Positions 45,950 through 55,712 of a stretch of DNA of 64,000 nucleotides are shown in pieces. A model generated the notes under the pieces. The model was not told where the DNA came from, did not search any database, and saw nothing but the letters and a program-made list of their open reading frames with translations. The position numbers and the translations under genes are program-made. How positions within the stretch are numbered: position 1 is the first letter of the stretch; every line of letters begins with the position of its first letter. The stretch is from JALHST01 sp963798435. GTDB lineage: Bacteria > Bacteroidota > Bacteroidia > Flavobacteriales > Flavobacteriaceae. The stretch is from contig CAWCTF010000006.1 of the NCBI GenBank assembly GCA_963798435.1, positions 620,001 to 684,000 on the forward strand. Reading direction: 5' to 3'.

Positions 45950-47165
45950 GTGCTTGAGAAACTGCAAACGCGCTGTGTGATCGTTGGCGGGGGACCAGCT
46001 GGCATTATGGCTGGCTATCTGCTCGCTCGGGCCGGTGTGCCGGTAATCGTTCTGGAAAAACACGCGGATTTCTTTCGCGATTTCCGCGGCGACACCATTC
46101 ATCCGTCCACGCTGGAACTGATGTACCAGTTGGGTTTGCTCGACGAGTTCCTGAAACAACCGCATCAGGAAGTTCGCGAGCTGCATGGCGTGATTAATGG
46201 CCAGGACGTGCCGATCGCCGATTTCACAAAGCTTCCCACGCACTGCAAATTCATCGCGTTCATGCCGCAGTGGGATTTTCTCAATTTCCTTTCCGCGCAC
46301 GCAAAGCATTACCCAAGTTTCCAACTGCTCATGGAGCACGAAGTTATTGACCTCATTTTTGAGAACAATCGCGTCGTCGGAGGACGCGCAAAAACGTCAC
46401 GCGGCGAAGTGGAAGTATATGCCGATCTTGTAATTGGTGCTGACGGACGGCATTCCACCATTCATACGCGCGCAGGTTTTGAACTATGCGAGTTCGGCGT
46501 GCCGATCGACGTGCTCTGGATGAAGATCTCCAAGAAGGAAGGCGATCCCGAACAAACACTCGGCTTTTTTCAAGCATGGCAAGCTCCTCGTGTTGCTCGA
46601 TCGCGGTGATTACTGGCAGGTTGGTTTCGTCATTCCGAAGGGCGGCTTTGACGAGATAAAGCGCGTGGCCTACCTCAATTGCAAAATGATATCGTCGAGC
46701 TTCGCCGGATTTCTGCGCGGCCGCGTGGAGGAACTGGATGACTGGTCGAAAATCAAGTTGCTCACCGTACAGATCAATCGTTTGCGTGATTGGTGCCGGG
46801 AAGGATTGCTTTGCATCGGCGACTCGGCGCACGCCATGTCACCGGCGGGCGGCGTCGGAATCAATCTGGCAATTCAAGATGCAGTCGCGACTGCGAATTT
46901 GCTTGCGGCGAAATTGCGAAGCGGTCCGGTTTCAGTAGACGATTTGCGCAAGGTGCAGGCGCGTCGCGAATGGCCGACCCGTCTGATCCAGGGAATGCAG
47001 GTGTTCATTCATCGCCACGTCGTAACTGGACAGGCGTCGGACCGTAAAGACTCGTTGCCATTTGTGGTTCGTTTGCTGAAATGGTTTCCCCTCCTGCGGC
47101 AACTGCCTGCCCGCTTCATTGGCCTCGGTCCGCGGCCGGAACACTACTGTAGCCGAGGGCGTTGA
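45950..47165 (+). CDS. FAD-dependent monooxygenase/oxidoreductase (UbiH-like), frameshifted
   Basis: About 405 residues. The Rossmann motif CVIVGGGPAGIMAGYLLARA is followed by RGDTIHPSTLELMYQLGL, the DG motif IGADGRHSTI, and in the second frame the GD motif LCIGDSAHAMSPAGGVGINL. These three define the group A flavoprotein monooxygenases. One base shift near 46,575 joins the frames through FFKHGKLLVMLLDRGDYW. The start is GTG at 45,950. The last codons (HYCSRGR) are read from a palindromic repeat that begins at 47,148. Likely substrate is an aromatic or polyketide-like compound, by family only. It is divergent from the cyclodeaminase gene. Confidence 0.87.
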
Positions 47166-47226
47166 CCTCGGCCGCTCTGGAGCTTGCCGCGCCTTCCCTT
47201 GCCCGGGGTCACGGCCCCCGGCTACA
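47148..47226. repeat. GC-rich inverted repeat (GTAGCCGAGGG type)
   Basis: TGTAGCCGAGGGC at the left end answers GGCCCCCGGCTACA at the right end as an imperfect inverted repeat. It overlaps the last codons of the FAD gene. A related half (GCCGGCTACAACGG, about 48,372-48,385) encodes the last residues of the following dehydratase. The rest of the gap to 47,370 holds a short frame with one possible membrane segment (LLWWCVAIFGLAAWL) that I do not count as a gene. Confidence 0.55.
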
Positions 47227-47370
47227 ACTGCCCGGTGCGATGTAAACTCAGGGTTGATTTTTGGAAATTTATAAAGGAACAGCTTTTATGGTGGTGCGTC
47301 GCAATCTTTGGGCTTGCAGCCTGGCTCACGGATTTATTGACACATTCAGAATTATCGACGCTTTTTTCGG

Positions 47371-48402
47371 ATGGTCGAAGTAGGTAAAGCACTCGGTGTT
47401 GCCGAAATTCGCGCCGCCCATGAGCGGATTCGGCAGCATATCCATCGCACGCCGGTGATGACGAGCTCGCGACTCGATGAGGCGAGTGGAGCGTCGTTAT
47501 TTTTTAAGTGCGAAAACTTTCAGAAGGTAGGCGCGTTTAAGGCGCGCGGCGCGACGAACGCGGTGTTTGCTCTCGACGAATCGACCGCGTGTCGCGGCGT
47601 TGCGACGCATTCGTCGGGGAATCATGGGGCGGCGGTGGCGCTTGCGGCGAAATTGCGCGGCATCCCGGCGTACATCGTGATGCCGTCGAACTCAGCGAAG
47701 GTAAAGGTGCGTGCGGTTGAGGGGTACGGCGCGCATGTCGTTCTTTGCGAACCCACAGACAAGGCGCGCGAAGCGAAATGCACAGAGGTGATCGCGACAA
47801 CCGGCGCGACGATGATTCACTCCTTTGAAAACGAAAATGTCATCGCGGGGCAGGGGACCGCGACGGTGGAATTCCTCGAAGAGGTCCCCGATCTTGACCT
47901 GGTGATGTGTCCGGTTGGCGGGGGCGGGCTGCTCTCCGGCACGGCGATTGCGGCGAAATCGATTCGGCCAAAAATCAAAGTGATCGCAATCGAGCCTGAA
48001 AATGCTGATGACGCGGCGCAATCGTTTTGTGCAGGGCGACGGATCGTGACTGAAAAGAAATTCACGATCGCCGATGGTCTCCGCACGAATATTGGCGAAC
48101 CAAATTTTGCCATCGTTCGACTGTATGTGGATGATGTCGTGACCGTGAGTGAGGAGGCGATCGTTTCTGCGATGCGCACAATTTGGGAGACGATGAAGAT
48201 CGTCATCGAGCCATCAGCAGCGGTTCCGTATGCTGCGATTCAGGAAGGCAAGATCGATGTCGTTGGCAAGCGCGTCGGCATCATTCTGACCGGCGGCAAC
48301 GTCGATCTGGATACTTTGCCGTGGAAACTGTACCTGGGATCGCAGGCTGATCCCAGCTTCCGGCGTCAACGATGCCGGCTACAACGGCTCGATCTCAAAT
48401 AG
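47371..48402 (+). CDS. PLP-dependent threonine/serine dehydratase or serine racemase-like enzyme
   Basis: A 343-residue fold-type II PLP enzyme, intact. The PLP-lysine motif FFKCENFQKVGAFKARGA is near residues 50-67, the substrate loop SSGNHGAAVALAAKL near 87-101 and the PLP-phosphate loop PVGGGGLLSG near 183-192. The wording of these motifs is that of the serine racemase/threonine ammonia-lyase group. There is no C-terminal ACT regulatory domain, so it is of the catabolic or racemase kind. The final about 15 residues (FRRQRCRLQRLDLK) are encoded by repeat DNA and are probably an added tail. Confidence 0.9.
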   Translation: MVEVGKALGVAEIRAAHERIRQHIHRTPVMTSSRLDEASGASLFFKCENFQKVGAFKARGATNAVFALDESTACRGVATHSSGNHGAAVALAAKLRGIPAYIVMPSNSAKVKVRAVEGYGAHVVLCEPTDKAREAKCTEVIATTGATMIHSFENENVIAGQGTATVEFLEEVPDLDLVMCPVGGGGLLSGTAIAAKSIRPKIKVIAIEPENADDAAQSFCAGRRIVTEKKFTIADGLRTNIGEPNFAIVRLYVDDVVTVSEEAIVSAMRTIWETMKIVIEPSAAVPYAAIQEGKIDVVGKRVGIILTGGNVDLDTLPWKLYLGSQADPSFRRQRCRLQRLDLK

Positions 48403-48480
48403 ATCGACGATTCATCCTGAGCGCGAGTAATAAAAAGGAAGCGGGCAACTGAATCATGGAATCGTATTCTACTCTTTTTC

Positions 48481-49232
48481 GTGGCCACTGTTCTGGGCGG
48501 GACGATTAATGCATTGGCCGGTGGCGGTGGACTGATCACGTTCCCATTGCTAATGCTGGTCGTAACGCCGGTGACTGCCGATGCCACAAGCGCGGTCGCC
48601 CTCTTTTTTGCGTATCCCACAGCTGTGTGGCGCACCCGAGGTCAGTTGTCCGGTGTCCTGGGTAGGGGATGGTTATGGCTGCTTCTGGTTCCAAGTGTGC
48701 TTGGGGGTTTAATCGGAGCTGTGCTGCTAAGTCGCACGGGCAATCGCAACTTTATTCAGTTGGTACCGTGGTTGGTTTTAGTCGCTACTGTTATCATTGT
48801 GCTACGGCCGATGCTGGTTCAACGCGATGAAAGCGGTAGCGTGCACCCGGACATCAGACTGGCGTTGTGGCCTGTTGCGATTTTGGGCGTTTTTATGGTG
48901 GCGTTATACGGCGGCTACTTCGGCGCCGGGATTGGCATCCTCATGATCGGCGCGCTGAGCTTTATCTCGCGGGGCGATATCCGGCATGTTGTCGCGCTCA
49001 AGAACTTTCTCAATCTTTGCATGCGAGGAGTGGCGGTGTTGGTGCTCGCGCTCGAAGGTAATGTAAACTGGAAATACGGAGTGCCGATGGCGATCGGTGG
49101 TCTCGTTGGCGGCTACGTTGGGGGGATGGTGTCGCATCGCGCGAAATCGTGACTCTTATTCGCTCTATAGTTATCGCGATCGGGTTTGCCGCGTCGGCGT
49201 ATTATTTCTGGAAGCTGTACAGGCCTGACTGA
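48481..49232 (+). CDS. TauE/SafE (TSUP) family membrane transporter, C-terminal frameshift
   Basis: About 250 residues with seven to eight transmembrane helices. The family pattern is visible in both halves: GGTINALAGGGGLITFPLLM near the start and YGGYFGAGIGILMIGAL in the middle, the paired glycine-rich loops of sulfite/sulfonate exporters. The frame stops at 49,152; a shift near 49,145 adds the last helix (SIVIAIGFAASAYYFW) and ends at 49,232. The N-terminal start is uncertain: GTG at 48,481 is used, but hydrophobic in-frame codons continue upstream to about 48,450 without an ATG. Confidence 0.83.
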
Positions 49233-49352
49233 TACCGCACATAGGGGGCGAGTAGGCAGGCGGCAGAAATCAGAGGCCGGTACGTCGAGAGCGGTCCGGA
49301 AGTCGGAGCAGTGCTCTAGAGCGAAGCTTCCGTAATGACATAGACACAGCTT

Positions 49353-51758
49353 TTAAACGTCAGTCACAGCCCAGAACCTGCGGAAAGCGCTTGGCCAGCT
49401 GCGATCGGTGACGCTGTTCCGTGCGGATCTGCTCATCTGCTCTCGCAGTGCGGAATTGGTCACCAAAACTCGAATCGCGCGCGCGAAGTCTTCGACGTCA
49501 TGCGACTTGGTGATCAGACCGTTGCCGTTCTCTTCTACTAATTCCTTCGGACCCCCGGAATCTGAAACGACAACAGGCAGGCCGGACGCCTGCGCTTCAA
49601 GAATAACGTTCCCAAACGTGTCCGTCGTGCTGGGAAAGACAAAAATATCCGCTGAGGCGTACGCCTGGCGAGTTCCTGTGCCCTTGAGATAGCCGGTGAA
49701 ATGCGCTTCAGGCAAAGATTTCGCGAACGCTTCGGAATAGGGGCCGTGCCCGACAACGAACAGTTGAACGGGTAATCCTTCTTTCCGCAGACGACGATAA
49801 GCGGCGGCCAGAAGGTCGAGATCTTTCTCCCGTGAAATGCGGCCCACATAGAGCAAACGAACCTCGCCGTTACACGGGCCGAATCTTTCGAAGAAGGCCG
49901 AATCGCGCCGGGCAGGATGAAACAGATCGGTGTCGAGGCCGCGCGGCAAAATTTTCAGTTTCGTCGAATCCAAACCGCGTTTGATCCAGCTTTGCCGGTA
50001 CTCTTCCGAATTAACGAAAACCGTGTCGAGTTGGCCATAAAACCAATGCATGTAACCCCAGGCCACGCTTTCAAGGAAGCTGTCCTCGGTCAGGATACCA
50101 ATGTATTGCGGGAAATCGGTGTGATAAATGCCGCTGGTTTGCAGGTTGAGCATTTTGGCGGCGAGCAATGCCGTCAATCCAACCGGGCCCGGCGTGCTGA
50201 TGATGATTTCAGTGAATTTTTCTCGCTGAATGTAGTTCAGCATCTGGAGGATCGGCGGGAAACTGAGTTTTTGCAGTTCGTATTCCGGCAACTCGAATTC
50301 ACCAATAGGCGGGAAGTTTTTGATTGGAATATTGGAAAGATGCAGGTCGCTCCGCGAAGCGACGACAACAAGTTCTTTTCCTGCGGCGGCTCCGCGGCGG
50401 TCATTTTGCGAATCGTCGTAGCGACACCGTTGACGTCTTCCAGCGTGTCGGTGAACCATGCGCGCTTACGATTTTGCAGGGCAATCGGAACTTCGCCCGT
50501 CAATTCCTTAAAGATTGTCGCGCAGCCACTTGCGCGAGGGCGCCTGACTGTGAAAGCCGTAGATGTAAGGCGTCAGGATCACCAGGATCGGTGCAATGGC
50601 GCTGAGAGCCTGCATGCTCTCGACCATGTTTCCGCTGCTGAGTTCCTGAACGAATTTGTTGAAAAAGCGAAACGCGAGTTGCTCGGCGACCATGTTCGCC
50701 ATCAGAAATGTCCGCTGCTCCGGTTCGCTCGACTTTGTCCAACTGGGCAGCCAGTTTTGCCTTTACCTCCGGCCGCGCAAAAGAACCGGAAAGTTCTTTC
50801 CATAGCGATACATTGGCCGGCTTGGCGAATTCGAAGATTTTTCCCGACAAAACACCTTGCACGAGAAAGTCCGTTTTCTCCTTCAGCGTAAACTCCGTCG
50901 GGTCCCGGCCCTCCATAAAGCGCGAAAACATTTGCTCCACCAGCGCCCCGCCGGTCCGAGCTTTTCCGTAAACCGGTCCTGAATGAAACAGGGAAGCGTG
51001 TTGTAAAAACCGTGTGAAAGCATTAGCGGCGTCCCGCCCTGACCGTGCACGCGCTGCAGCGCCGTTCGCGAACGAAATCGAGAAATTCTGCCGCGAATCT
51101 GCCGCAGCAGGAGTTTCCGTAAACGCGGAGGCGAGGAAATTGCCCGCCATGATCGTCGGAGCCGGCCGTACGAGGATTTTTTTCCACGGTTCGGGATGCG
51201 TCGGACAAGATCGTGACGATTGGCCAGCGCTTCGATTTTTTCCGGCGTCAGTTGGTCGAAAAGCGTCTGGGCCAGGTCGCTCAGAAGCGCGTCCCGCAGA
51301 CCGTTGAAGCCCTCGAAATGTTTGAACAGAAGAATGAGCCGTTCGAGATGCGATGCCTCGAGTTTGCCGTTAATGCTGTATAAGCGGATGGGCCACCGCA
51401 TGCGCGATTCGAGCGCCTTGAAGATATCGCTGCAGATCGAAGATGTTGTCGCGAACGCTTGGATATCGCGGTGCTGCGGTTCTGAAATTCCCCAGGCCAA
51501 AACTGAGCTTGCACGGTCCTGAGGAAAATACGTGGTAATCTGTTCGCTCAGGAAAGCGCTCGGCAGGTCGTGCGATTCCAGGCAGCCATCGACCGTGTCA
51601 TGATCGGTGATGGTGACGAAGTCCATGCCGCGGCTTTCAATTCGCGATGCAGATCGCTGGGGCTCGGAGTAGCTGTCGGGAAAATCGAATCGCCGAAAAA
51701 GCCATTCTTCCGAGCGCGCGCTGTGACGCGAGTGAATATGTAAATCGCACCTGCTCAC
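49353..51758 (-). CDS. PHP-domain / glycosyltransferase family 4 fusion, multiply frameshifted
   Basis: The start is a GTG at 51,758 that overlaps the upstream deacetylase stop as GTGA. N-terminal PHP phosphoesterase-like domain: CDLHIHSRHSARSEEW, then GMDFVTITDHDTVDGC. The middle (about residues 200-400) is a helical region read across frames, including KHFEGFNGLRDALLSDLAQT, MLSHGFYNT, DPTEFTLKEKTDFLVQGVLS and SAIAPILVILTPYIYGFHSQ. The C-terminal GT4: WFTDTLEDVNGVATTIRKM, GPVGLTALLAAKMLNL, ILPRGLDTDLFHP, LYVGRISREKDLDLLAAAYR, and the donor-binding FPSTTDTFGNVILEAQASG. Merged length about 800 residues; at least five indels. The GT4 probably transfers a sugar to a lipid or glycan; the PHP part may hydrolyse a phosphate. 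Both roles are inferred from fold. Confidence 0.83.
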
Positions 51759-52564
51759 GCTACGTTCCCTGATCGTTGTTCCGCGATCCAATCCTGATAG
51801 GTGGTAGCGGTCCGCACAGTTTTTGTCGCCGCGATAAAGCCGAGTATCTGTCTCCAAATAGCGGGCTGATAATAGTCAGGCGGATGAATGCTGATGCGCA
51901 AGAGCGGTTTGGGTTTGAGCAAACGGAATAGGTACATCGTTCCAACTGCGACTGAGCGCGCGACGCCAACTGTTGTGAACACTGTAAACGACGGCTCTCG
52001 CAGGAAATATATTTCCAGAGCGGAGATCGCATACGCTGCGCAAACGTGTCGTATATTCCATGTGTGCGTCGCATATCGCGCGCTCTGCTTCATCTCCGAG
52101 CAGCCACGCCGGAGCAACAAATCCGCGAGGCTCGAGTCCGTGCGCACGAAACTCATCGCGTGCGTTGCGATGCGTCGCAGATGCTTCTTCATAAGGCAAA
52201 TCGTAAAACTCGCCCTCGTTTCGCGTATAGAATCTCGTCATGAATTTGTCCCGAAAGTTTCTTTCGCCCGGGGCGGACGTTCGTGGAAATAGCCGTGGAT
52301 GACGATTTCGTGTCCGTCAGCTTCCAAGCCGCGCAGCCAGCTTACAAACTGCGCGTGCTTCGCGAACAGGCCTTCGTGATGATAATCCGGCACCACAAGA
52401 AGGGAACAAACGCGGACGCCGTGCAGGCGTAATTCTGAAACTATTGTGCTCGCGATCTGCTGAGTACAAGGAGCTACATCGTGCAGGGACACGACGATTG
52501 AATCCGTCGCAGCGCCCGCGGTCGCTACAAGCGGAAGAAACTCGGTTGCTGCAATCGTGCTCAT
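51755..52564 (-). CDS. DUF2334 polysaccharide deacetylase-like protein, frameshifted
   Basis: About 270 residues from the ATG at 52,564. Family motifs: IVVSLHDVAPCTQQIASTIV at the start with the metal-binding aspartate, DGHEIVIHGYFHE with the paired histidines, then in the next frame FYTRNEGEFYDLPYEEA and LEPRGFVAPAWLLGDEAERA, and finally WRQILGFIAATKTVRTATTY to the stop at 51,755. Indels lie near 52,240 and 52,000. It overlaps the PHP-glycosyltransferase start by 4 bases, so the pair is coupled and likely acts on one glycolipid: deacetylation of an N-acetyl sugar alongside glycosyl transfer. Confidence 0.85.
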
Positions 52565-52723
52565 TTCTGAAATTTTCGGTCTCGAAGCACTTTTGAACAA
52601 GCAAAACGTGAAAAACCGTAGTCCTTCCCACGCTGTTTGTGTTGCCGGATACTAATCGCGTGAGGGCTGTTCTCGAGTTGGCAATGGTTGACCACGCATG
52701 CGCCTGTTGATCCGGAGGAGCTC

Positions 52724-53134
52724 CTAACGTGCGCCCATGCTGGTAATTTCGCGAAACTCCGCTTCGCTCAGAGGCATCACCGAAAGACGCGATTGCCGAA
52801 CTAACGGAATTCCTTTCAGCCGTGAATTGCCCTTGATCTCGCGAAGTGTGACCGGCCGGTGCAGCGGGTTAGCCGCCGCAAGATCCACCGTGGACCAGTC
52901 GCCTTCTTTTGCAGTCGGATCTGGATAGGCGGTCCGCGTCACTTTAGCGATTCCGATTACAGCCTTTTCCTCGCCACTATGGTAGAAAAGGACTTCGTCG
53001 CCCTTTTGCATTTTCCGAAGATTATTTCGCGCAGCAAAATTACGGACGCCGGTCCAGCTGGTTTCCCCGTCGGCGACAAAATCGGACCACGAATAGGAAG
53101 ATGGCTCCTGTTTCACGAGCCAGAAGTTCTTCAT
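52724..53134 (-). CDS. EVE domain protein
   Basis: A 136-residue complete EVE (PUA-like) domain: FWLVKQEPSSYSWSDFVADG, WTGVRNFAARNNLRKMQKGD, EVLFYHSGEEKAVIGIAKV and the conserved tail LIRQ-like motif as IPLVRQSRLSVMPLSEAEF. Human THYN1 and bacterial relatives have this fold, which in related proteins binds modified bases in DNA or RNA. It stands alone, divergent from tmk with 56 bases between the starts. Confidence 0.92.
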   Translation of the reverse strand: MKNFWLVKQEPSSYSWSDFVADGETSWTGVRNFAARNNLRKMQKGDEVLFYHSGEEKAVIGIAKVTRTAYPDPTAKEGDWSTVDLAAANPLHRPVTLREIKGNSRLKGIPLVRQSRLSVMPLSEAEFREITSMGAR

Positions 53135-53190
53135 GCGTTAACGTAGCTCCTTATTCGACAATTGCGTCTGGTTGTTTCACAATCGAGCAA

Positions 53191-53844
53191 ATGTCACGAC
53201 TGCCGTTCATCACGTTCGAAGGATCGGAAGCATGCGGGAAAACGACGCAGGTGCAACGACTCGCGGCGAGACTGGACCGGCTACATGTACCCCACCTGAT
53301 AACCCGCGAACCGGGCGGCACGCCGATCGGGGAAACTATTCGTGACCTTCTGCAATTTGCACCGCATAACTCAAACATGACGCCGGAGACCGAGCTGCTT
53401 CTTTTTGAGGCAAGTCGCAGCCAGCTCGTGCGCGAGGTAATCAAGCCGGCGCTTGAGCGTGACATGTGCGTGATCGCGGATCGCTTCTTCGATTCCACGA
53501 CCGTTTATCAAGGAGCGGCGCGCAGGTTGGGTCGCGAGACGATCGAGCGCTTCAATGCGTTTGCCGTCGGTGATTGCATTCCGGACGTGACAATCGTTCT
53601 CGATGTCGACGCTTCGACGGCAGAGTTGCGGATGCAGCACGAACCGCGCAAAGCGGATCGGATGGAGCAACAGCCCGCCGAATTTTATGAGCGGGTTCGC
53701 GAAGGATATCGCGAACTGGCTGCGCGTGATTCGAAGCGCATTGTCCTGATCGATGGAGCGCAGGACCCTGACGGCATCGAAGAGAAAATTTGGCAAACGC
53801 TTTGTTCCCGTTTTCCCGCGCTAAACAAAACACCGAACACTTGA
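53191..53844 (+). CDS. tmk: Thymidylate kinase
   Basis: A 217-residue kinase converting dTMP to dTDP. P-loop FEGSEACGKTTQ, REPGGTPIGETIRDLL (dTMP-binding DR-type loop region), DRFFDSTTVYQGAARRL, and LDVDASTAELRMQ. The common P-loop GxDGxGKT is here GSEACGKT, as in some Verrucomicrobiota-like members. The ATG at 53,191 directly precedes SRLPFITFEG; a longer frame upstream to 53,101 is not homologous. It is intact and 1 base before holB, an arrangement common in bacteria. Confidence 0.94.
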   Translation: MSRLPFITFEGSEACGKTTQVQRLAARLDRLHVPHLITREPGGTPIGETIRDLLQFAPHNSNMTPETELLLFEASRSQLVREVIKPALERDMCVIADRFFDSTTVYQGAARRLGRETIERFNAFAVGDCIPDVTIVLDVDASTAELRMQHEPRKADRMEQQPAEFYERVREGYRELAARDSKRIVLIDGAQDPDGIEEKIWQTLCSRFPALNKTPNT

Positions 53845-53845
53845 A

Positions 53846-54817
53846 ATGGCTTTTTCCCGCTCCGCAGCGTTCGGGCATCTGAAACGCGCTCACGAACAGA
53901 ACCGTATTGCGCACGCTTATTTGATTACCGGACCACCGGGCAGCGGCAAGGAAGTGCTGGCAGCGGAGCTGGCCAGTCTCGTAAATGGAACACCGGCCAA
54001 AGATGTTTTCTCAGCCAGGGCCCGCGAAATTTTCATTGCCCGACCCGAATCAAAATCGCGACGTATCGTGACCGCGCAGATCCGGGCGCTGGAGCATGCG
54101 CTGCAGATGCGAGCAGTAAACGGCCGGCTCAAAGTAGCGATTATTTCCGATGCCGACCGGCTTCAAAACGAGGCGGCAAATGCCTTCCTCAAGACGCTGG
54201 AGGAACCGCCAAAAGATTCTCTCCTCCTTCTATTGAGCGCCCTGCCCGAGGCTCTGCCGGAAACAATTCTCTCCCGGTGCATCGGCATTCCTCTCGCACC
54301 GGACGGCAAGGTCCAGAGTAAAGCGGAAGAAGAAAACCTGGTAAAATTGCTGCAGCAAACAGCCGGCCACGCGACCTGGAATGTTCAATTCGCCTATCGA
54401 CTCGGTCAGGAATTTCAACATCTGCTTCGAAGCGTCCGCGAGGAAGTAAAACAAGAGACTGAGGAGGCGTTGAAACAGGAGCAGACGCGTTATAAGGATG
54501 CAACCGATGGGGCCTGGCTGGAAGAACGTGAGGACTACTACAAGGCGCTCACGGAAAGCCTTTACCTGCAACGGCGCGCCGGGCTGGTCGAAACGTTGTT
54601 TGCCTGGTGGAGCGACGTTCTTCGGGCGAGCAACGGCGTGGGACAACGCGATATTCCAGCTGCAAAACAAGAAACTGCGGCGCTTGCACGGCGCTTCGGC
54701 AGTGTCGAAGTCTTAAGGCGCATTCGTTCGCTTGAGGAATTGCGGGATCATCTCGGTCGAAATGTCCACGAAGGCCTTGCGATTGAAGTCGCGTTTCTGA
54801 CAATCTTTACCTCCTGA
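53846..54817 (+). CDS. holB: DNA polymerase III subunit delta'
   Basis: A 323-residue clamp-loader AAA+ subunit. Walker A GPPGSGKE, DADRLQNEAANAFLKTLEEP (Walker B region with the NAxLKxLEEP signature) and a sensor-like segment (ALPETILSRCIGIPL). The zinc-binding cysteines seen in some delta' proteins are not evident. C-terminal helices (about 200-323) serve for clamp-loader assembly. It follows tmk with the stop and start almost touching, so they are one transcription unit. Confidence 0.93.
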   Translation: MAFSRSAAFGHLKRAHEQNRIAHAYLITGPPGSGKEVLAAELASLVNGTPAKDVFSARAREIFIARPESKSRRIVTAQIRALEHALQMRAVNGRLKVAIISDADRLQNEAANAFLKTLEEPPKDSLLLLLSALPEALPETILSRCIGIPLAPDGKVQSKAEEENLVKLLQQTAGHATWNVQFAYRLGQEFQHLLRSVREEVKQETEEALKQEQTRYKDATDGAWLEEREDYYKALTESLYLQRRAGLVETLFAWWSDVLRASNGVGQRDIPAAKQETAALARRFGSVEVLRRIRSLEELRDHLGRNVHEGLAIEVAFLTIFTS

Positions 54818-54914
54818 TGGGGAGGTGCGGCGCGTCTATTCAGGAGGGGTTTCTGAGTAGCTTCAGCGGACTCAGGTTGACAAAACCCCACGCGAATCTA
54901 TCCAGTACCCCCGT

Positions 54915-55577
54915 ATGCGACATGTTTACCGATTATTTTTGCTATGTGCCGCCCCTTCGGTTCTCCTGCTTACCGGTTGTGCAACAGGAGGGCATGTAAG
55001 CGCCAGCGGCCCCTACCACGTGACTGCGTATAAGCCGAACGACCCGTCCAGAGTGCGCGTTCTGGTTTCGCTCTCCGCCGAGAACGTTTATGTGATGGAA
55101 GGCGACCGTTGCCTGATGGCGGCGGCGTGTTCGGTTGGCATCCCAGGCAAGCCGACGCCAAAGCGGCAATTTCAAGATTTACTCCAAACAGGAGCACAAA
55201 CGTTCGGGCTCGTACGGATTTAGCGTCCAGGGCGATCGGTTGTTCCTTCCACCGGCGGCGGGCCGGGCCGTTACGTCGGTTATCCGATGGGATACTGGTG
55301 TGAATTCGCGCCTGCTTACGGGTTTCACCAGGGATTTGTTCATCCGTACACCGCGCACGCATGGCTGTATTCGGCTGAAAGGCGAAGCGGCGGCCTAAAT
55401 TTTTCGCGCTGGTGAGAATCGGAACGCCCGGTAAACATCGCCACGACTCAGCCGGAAGACGCCACGATCGGACCGAAAGTGCAGCGGGTGGACGATTCCA
55501 AAACGCCGGATCCCGATCCCCGATTAATGATCACCGACGCCGCGTTCCAAGAACCGAGTGGCCCGTTGTTGGAATAG
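54915..55577 (+). CDS. L,D-transpeptidase (YkuD-like) lipoprotein, frameshifted
   Basis: Cross-links peptidoglycan or attaches lipoproteins through a catalytic cysteine. Lipobox LLLTGCATGG; then VRVLVSLSAENVYVMEGDR, SVGIPGKPTP, FKIYSKQEHKRSGSYGFSV, VGYPMGYWCEFAPAYGFHQG and the active-site motif RTHGCIRL, then FFALVRIGTP and NIATTQPEDATIGPKVQRVD to a stop at 55,577. The pieces lie in three frames, with indels near 55,175, 55,245, 55,350 and 55,398. Merged length about 220 residues. Confidence 0.85.
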
Positions 55578-55611
55578 CGCGGCCGCTGCGCGTTGCCGCA
55601 ACTGCTGCAGT

Positions 55612-55705
55612 GTGTCATGTTGAGCGAAGCGAAACATCTCTGGCTATCGCTTTGGGCTGCTCGCCACAATTGATCCGAGGTTGTTCGCTTCGCTCGGAAT
55701 GGCAA
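55612..55705. repeat. Palindromic intergenic repeat (GAGCGAAG type), copy 2
   Basis: GTCATGTTGAGCGAAGCGAA near the left end is answered by TTCGCTTCGCTCGGAATGGC at the right end, an imperfect inverted repeat of about 90 bases between the L,D-transpeptidase and ispH genes. Confidence 0.7.
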
Positions 55706-55712
55706 CCACGAT

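Noticed and set aside
47184..47387. A 67-residue frame with one membrane segment before the PLP dehydratase
   Set aside because: It begins inside a palindromic repeat and overlaps the next gene; no supporting signal.
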